DNA of 64,000 bases, taken from assembly GCF_014201135.1 (NCBI RefSeq), contig NZ_JACHDR010000001.1, positions 1,426,001-1,490,000 on the forward strand. The letters run 5' to 3'. Positions 60,402 to 64,000 of this stretch are shown here, in pieces. Origin of the DNA: Neomicrococcus aestuarii. GTDB lineage: Bacteria; Actinomycetota; Actinomycetes; Actinomycetales; Micrococcaceae. The translations under genes were made by a program, and so were the position numbers. Each line of letters begins with the position of its first letter. Position 1 is the first letter of the stretch. The notes beneath the pieces were generated by a model. It ran no database searches. It was not told where the DNA came from and saw nothing but the letters and a program-made list of their open reading frames with translations.

Positions 60402-61949
60402 TCACTCCCCTTGCTTTCCGGTTGGCTTTGGAGACGCTTGAGACTGCTGAAATAGCTGAGGCCCCTGCGACTTTTGGAACTTTTCGCGCTGCGCCCACTG
60501 ATCCCGAAACGAGGATTGTGGCGGCGCTGGAATGTCGCGGCTACTCGTCCAGCCGCCCGCGATGCCCGGCAGCCACGAAATCCTCTGGTCCTTGCCCGCC
60601 AGCAAACGTCCCGCCGGCAAACCCTTCTCCAAGAACTTGAGGCGCGTTCCGGAAGATAGCGCCCACGAGGCACCCTTCATCAAAACATCCATCTCGGTAG
60701 GCGCCTTCCGTACCGAATGTTGCGCTTCAACATCTTGAGCGCGCAGATCAATCAGGATCTCCGGAATGTTGATCTTCACCGGGCATGCATCAAAGCACGC
60801 ACCGCACAAGGACGAAGCGTACGGCAGTGAAGAATTCTCCTCCGCCGTGATGCCCGTGAGCAATGGCGAGAGGATTGCACCGATCGGTCCCGGATACGTG
60901 GAACCGTACGCGTGACCACCAGTCCGCTCATACACCGGACACACGTTCATGCACGCGCTACAGCGAATGCAATGCAGCGCGGAGCGGCCGTTCTTATCCG
61001 CCAAAGCACGTGTTCGACCATTATCCAGCATCACCAAATGAATATTCTGCGGACCATCTTGGCCGTTCTTACCCGTCCACAAAGACGAGTACGGGTTCAT
61101 TCGCTCGCCGGTCGAGGACCGTGGCAACAGCTGCATAAAGACACCCAGGTCCTCCCAGCGAGGCAGAATCTTCTCGATTCCCATCACGGTAATCAGCGTT
61201 TCCGGTAGCGTCAGGCACATGCGCCCGTTGCCCTCAGATTCCACCACGCCCAAGGTCCCCGTCTCGGCAATTCCAAAGTTCGCTCCCGAAATCGCCACCT
61301 TCGCATTCAGGAACTTCTCGCGCAAGTAAGCACGCGCCGTCGCCGCGAGTTCTTTTGGATTATCCGTCAGGTCAGGGGAGGCGTTAGGAATTTCCGCACG
61401 GAAAATATCACGAATCTGCGTGCGGTTTTTGTGAATTGCGGGCACCAGAATATGGCTGGGCCGATCATGCCCCAGTTGCACAATGAGCTCGGCGAGATCG
61501 GTTTCAATCGCGTTGATGCCCAGGCTTTCAAGGTGTTCGTTCAGCCCGATCTCCTGTGTAGCCATGGATTTCACCTTGACCACTTCCGTCTCACCGGTCG
61601 CACGAATCAACGAAGTCACAATCGCGTTCGCCTCAGTCGCGTCGTTCGCCCAGTGGATCACACCGCCGCGCGCGGTAAACGCGGCCTCGAACTGCTCAAG
61701 TAGCTCCGGCAAACGCGCCATCACGTTTTCCTTGATCCGCGAACCGGATTCACGTAGGTCCTCCCAGTCCGGCAACTCGGAGACGACGTTGATGCGCTTG
61801 TCGCGAATGGTGTGGGTGGCATGGCGCAGGTTCGCGCGCAGTTGCTGGTTCTTTAGTTCGCGCTTCGCTGCGGTCGGAAACTTTTCATGGGCGAATAAGT
61901 TGCCTTCGCCGCGAGTACGCACGGCTGGAATTCCTAGGTTGATGCTCAT
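60402..61949 (-). CDS. lutB: Lactate utilization iron-sulfur protein B
   Basis: A 515-residue protein with a LUD domain (about 60-300) and two 4Fe-4S ferredoxin motifs, CIRCSACMNVCPVY and CGACFDACPVKINIP, near residues 335-410. It carries electrons in the LutABC complex that oxidises L-lactate to pyruvate. It overlaps lutA by 4 bases. Confidence 0.93.
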   Translation of the reverse strand: MSINLGIPAVRTRGEGNLFAHEKFPTAAKRELKNQQLRANLRHATHTIRDKRINVVSELPDWEDLRESGSRIKENVMARLPELLEQFEAAFTARGGVIHWANDATEANAIVTSLIRATGETEVVKVKSMATQEIGLNEHLESLGINAIETDLAELIVQLGHDRPSHILVPAIHKNRTQIRDIFRAEIPNASPDLTDNPKELAATARAYLREKFLNAKVAISGANFGIAETGTLGVVESEGNGRMCLTLPETLITVMGIEKILPRWEDLGVFMQLLPRSSTGERMNPYSSLWTGKNGQDGPQNIHLVMLDNGRTRALADKNGRSALHCIRCSACMNVCPVYERTGGHAYGSTYPGPIGAILSPLLTGITAEENSSLPYASSLCGACFDACPVKINIPEILIDLRAQDVEAQHSVRKAPTEMDVLMKGASWALSSGTRLKFLEKGLPAGRLLAGKDQRISWLPGIAGGWTSSRDIPAPPQSSFRDQWAQREKFQKSQGPQLFQQSQASPKPTGKQGE

Positions 61950-62755
61950 CGAGTTCCTCCATTAAGTACGACGACGCCGCCTTGCGCTTCGGGAATCACT
62001 AGCGGGTTGTCGCGGGTGCTTGCGAGAATTTCCGCGAGATGCACGGTGCGTGCTTGAGAGCCACGGCGCGAGAGGCCGCCACCGATATGCATGAGACACG
62101 AAGCGTCGCCGCCGGCGCACAGGCTGGCACCGGAAGCCTCAATCGAATCCGCCTTGTCTTCGAGCATGGCGGTTGAAACGTCGGAATTCTTGATCGAAAA
62201 CGTACCACCAAAGCCGCAGCACTGATCAGCTTCAGGAAGCGGCGCAAACTCAAGTCCGTCAACGCTTTCCAGCAAGTTTCTCTGCCGGTCACCCAAGCGC
62301 AAGAGACGCATGCCGTGACAAGACGGGTGATACGTCACCTTGTGCGGGAAGTAGGAACCGAGCTGCTCGGCGGCGTTCGTGACGTCCAGAACATCGGTCA
62401 ACAGCTGAGACAGTTCGTAGGTTTTGGCGCCCACTTCCTCGGCGTCCGCCGCGAGCCCTGCGTCACCACAGCGGTGAGCCAGCATCGGGTGCTGATGTTT
62501 GACTGACGCAACACAAGAGCCGGAAGGCGCGACGGCGACGTCGTAATCACCGTGCGAAAAAGCCGCAACGTGATTGCGCACTACCGGGAGCGCATCTTTG
62601 AAGTAGCCGGAGTTGACGTGCATTTGACCGCAGCACGCTTGCCCGGTCGGGAAGATGACCGTGTGGCCTAGGCGCTCAAGAATCTCTACCGTGGCGCGCG
62701 CGGTGGCTGGATACATAGCATCCACGATGCACGTGCTGAACAGTGCTATCCGCAT
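61946..62755 (-). CDS. lutA: Lactate utilization protein A
   Basis: About 269 residues of the CCG-domain (Fe-S)-binding family. Two cysteine-rich CCG repeats are visible: FPTGQACCGQMHVNSGYF and ADQCCGFGGTFSIKN. It is the first gene of lutABC. Start ATG 62755 has AGAGG upstream; ATG-less GTG 62773 is an alternative. The end of the gene contains a dispersed motif copy (61968-61977). Confidence 0.92.
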   Translation of the reverse strand: MRIALFSTCIVDAMYPATARATVEILERLGHTVIFPTGQACCGQMHVNSGYFKDALPVVRNHVAAFSHGDYDVAVAPSGSCVASVKHQHPMLAHRCGDAGLAADAEEVGAKTYELSQLLTDVLDVTNAAEQLGSYFPHKVTYHPSCHGMRLLRLGDRQRNLLESVDGLEFAPLPEADQCCGFGGTFSIKNSDVSTAMLEDKADSIEASGASLCAGGDASCLMHIGGGLSRRGSQARTVHLAEILASTRDNPLVIPEAQGGVVVLNGGTR

Positions 62756-62806
62756 GTTGACCTCTTCTGACACTGCCTAGATCTGAGGGATCCCGGCATT
62801 TTTATG

Positions 62807-62817
62807 TGGTCTGACCA
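62807..62817. promoter_or_regulatory. GntR (LldR-type) operator 1
   Basis: TGGTCTGACCA, a perfect palindrome with a single-base centre, in the lutABC-lldP divergent region nearest lutA. Fits the TNGT-N3-ACNA consensus of FadR-subfamily GntR regulators such as LldR. Confidence 0.75.
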
Positions 62818-62911
62818 TACTAGAGTGATCACCGTCATACGTCTAGCTTCTCTAGTCTGGGGCCGATTTTGTGAAAAGGCTCACACTTTTCCGAAAAAGG
62901 CGGTATATTTG

Positions 62912-62922
62912 TGGTCAGACCA
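62912..62922. promoter_or_regulatory. GntR (LldR-type) operator 2
   Basis: TGGTCAGACCA, three bases after the -10-like TATATT (62904-62909) of lldP. It should block transcription when bound. Confidence 0.78.
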
Positions 62923-62925
62923 TTG

Positions 62926-62936
62926 TGGTCAGACCA
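62926..62936. promoter_or_regulatory. GntR (LldR-type) operator 3
   Basis: TGGTCAGACCA, 14 bases downstream of operator 2, about one and a third helix turns, so the two sites may cooperate. Confidence 0.78.
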
Positions 62937-62967
62937 TATCCCCCGATCATCGCTTGAAAGACCTCAC

Positions 62968-64000
62968 ATGGAAACATTCACCCCCGTGACGGATCCCGTC
63001 GCAGGCAGCGTCTTCATTTCGGCGCTCGTTGCAGTCATTCCGCTTCTCACATTTTTTGTGCTGCTCGCCGTCGTCAAGACGCGAGCCCACGTCGCTGGCC
63101 TGATTTCGCTTGTCGTGGCCATTGCCGTAGCAATCTTCGCGTTCCATATGCCTGCGCAAATGGCCGTCATGTCTGGCGTGATGGGTGGCGTGTTCGGCGC
63201 GTTTCCCGTGTTCTGGATTGTGGTCATGGCAGTCTGGCTCTACCAAGTCACCGTTCTGAGCGGCCGTTTCGAGGACTTGCGCCGCGTCTTTGACGTCATC
63301 GGCAAAGGCGACGTCCGCATTCAGTCCATCCTGATTGCCTTCTGCTTCGGCGGCCTCTTGGAAGCCCTCGCCGGCTTCGGCGCCCCGGTTGCGATTACCG
63401 CCACCATGCTGTTGGCACTGGGTATTCCGCCGCTTCGCGCTGCAGTCGTTGTGCTGATTTCCAACACAGCCCCCGTTGCGTTTGGTGCCGTGGCAATTCC
63501 CATTACGACGGCGGGAGCCCTCACCGGCCTGCAGGCCGATCACATTGGTGCCATTGTGGGCCGTCAATCACCTCTTTTGGCGTTCATTGTGCCGTTGATC
63601 CTGCTGTTCCTTCTCGACGGTAAGAAGGGCATTAAAGACTGCTGGCCAGCCGCCTTGGTCATTGGTGCATCCTTCGGCGTTGCGCAGTTCTTGTGCTCCA
63701 ACTACTTCTCTTACGAACTCACGGACGTCGTGGCCGCCCTCGTTGGCATCGGTGCCGCCGTGGTGTTGCTGCGCTTCTGGACTCCCAAGAACCGCGACGA
63801 AGCGCGTGCGCGTATTTGCACCCACACCTCTTCTCTTGAATCCCAGAAGGTGGGCTCTGGTGTTTCCGGTTCTTCGGGCGCTTCCGGCACCGGCGCATCC
63901 CATTCGTCCGACGAAAACCATCTCACCCCCATGCGCACCTGGTTGGCTTTGTTCCCGTATTTCTTGGTCATTGTGATCTTTGGTGTCGCCAAGCTGTGGA
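62968..64000 (+). CDS. lldP: L-lactate permease (partial, cut by window edge)
   Basis: The first 344 residues of a LctP/LldP-family transporter with at least eight helices: AVWLYQVTVLSGRFEDLRRV, ILIAFCFGGLLEALAGFGAP and LISNTAPVAFGAVAIPITT are diagnostic. It imports L-lactate with protons. A Ser/Gly-rich cytoplasmic loop (about 290-320) is unusually long. Divergent from lutABC and sharing three GntR operators; both units form a lactate-inducible regulon. The gene continues past the window. Confidence 0.93.
   Translation, partial: METFTPVTDPVAGSVFISALVAVIPLLTFFVLLAVVKTRAHVAGLISLVVAIAVAIFAFHMPAQMAVMSGVMGGVFGAFPVFWIVVMAVWLYQVTVLSGRFEDLRRVFDVIGKGDVRIQSILIAFCFGGLLEALAGFGAPVAITATMLLALGIPPLRAAVVVLISNTAPVAFGAVAIPITTAGALTGLQADHIGAIVGRQSPLLAFIVPLILLFLLDGKKGIKDCWPAALVIGASFGVAQFLCSNYFSYELTDVVAALVGIGAAVVLLRFWTPKNRDEARARICTHTSSLESQKVGSGVSGSSGASGTGASHSSDENHLTPMRTWLALFPYFLVIVIFGVAKLW

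Overview
The window is a high-GC Gram-positive chromosome segment, most likely from the order Micrococcales and plausibly the family Micrococcaceae. The grounds are mycothiol-type arsenate reductases, a DUF3151 gene beside class II fructose-bisphosphate aldolase, a sortase signal of the LAxTG type, and many GTG/TTG starts. I see no rRNA, tRNA, CRISPR array, transposase or phage gene. The species cannot be named from the sequence alone.

Layout. 0-5.2 kb: partial CYTH protein, YkvI-like membrane protein, PH-domain protein, a divergent Lrp/LysE exporter pair, thymidine kinase and a zinc alcohol dehydrogenase. 5.4-7.3 kb: a tandem glycine riboswitch and the first codons of a cycA-type permease, abruptly joined to the 3' part of a flavin hydroxylase gene (a deletion or rearrangement scar). 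7.3-16.9 kb: a sortase-anchored protein, aldolase, TerC behind a probable yybP-ykoY manganese riboswitch, an ArsR/SRPBCC pair, a three-gene arsenate-reductase-like cluster and an MFS transporter. 16.9-26.3 kb: HipBA toxin-antitoxin, Dps, metabolic genes, and an MmeI-like type IIL restriction-modification gene next to a beheaded helicase. 26.3-34 kb: accessory genes separated by a repeated ~42-bp element, a RES-type toxin-antitoxin pair, and an NmrA/AraC divergent pair.

37.9-46.5 kb is the highlight: a complete linear azol(in)e-containing peptide (LAP/TOMM) locus. A 38-residue precursor missed by length cut-offs carries the SagA-like VAPGG junction followed by a Trp- and Cys-rich core. It is followed on the same strand by an ABC ATPase and permease, a YcaO cyclodehydratase ending in a PxPxP motif, a small membrane protein, an E1-like partner, two nitroreductase-fold genes (one a clear SagB), a CPBP protease and an amidohydrolase-like gene that seems to lack its metal ligands. 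Together they would make, cleave and export a heavily thiazolated, tryptophan-rich peptide.

46.5-64 kb: a frameshifted FMN-dependent 2-hydroxy-acid oxidase, TetR and epimerase genes, TrmH, CorA, panD/pyrE, a YtrA-type GntR-ABC operon, nadE, exonuclease III, and a lactate module (lutABC divergent from lldP) with three identical-type GntR operators between.

Two unexplained repeat families run through the window. One is a short motif with core ACGACGACGC, found about 24 times and often paired as terminator hairpins, as DNA uptake signals are in other bacteria. The other is a 16-bp motif (CGTAGCGATAGTTGCG type) clustered at 11.8-12.1 kb and again at 47.8-48.1 kb.
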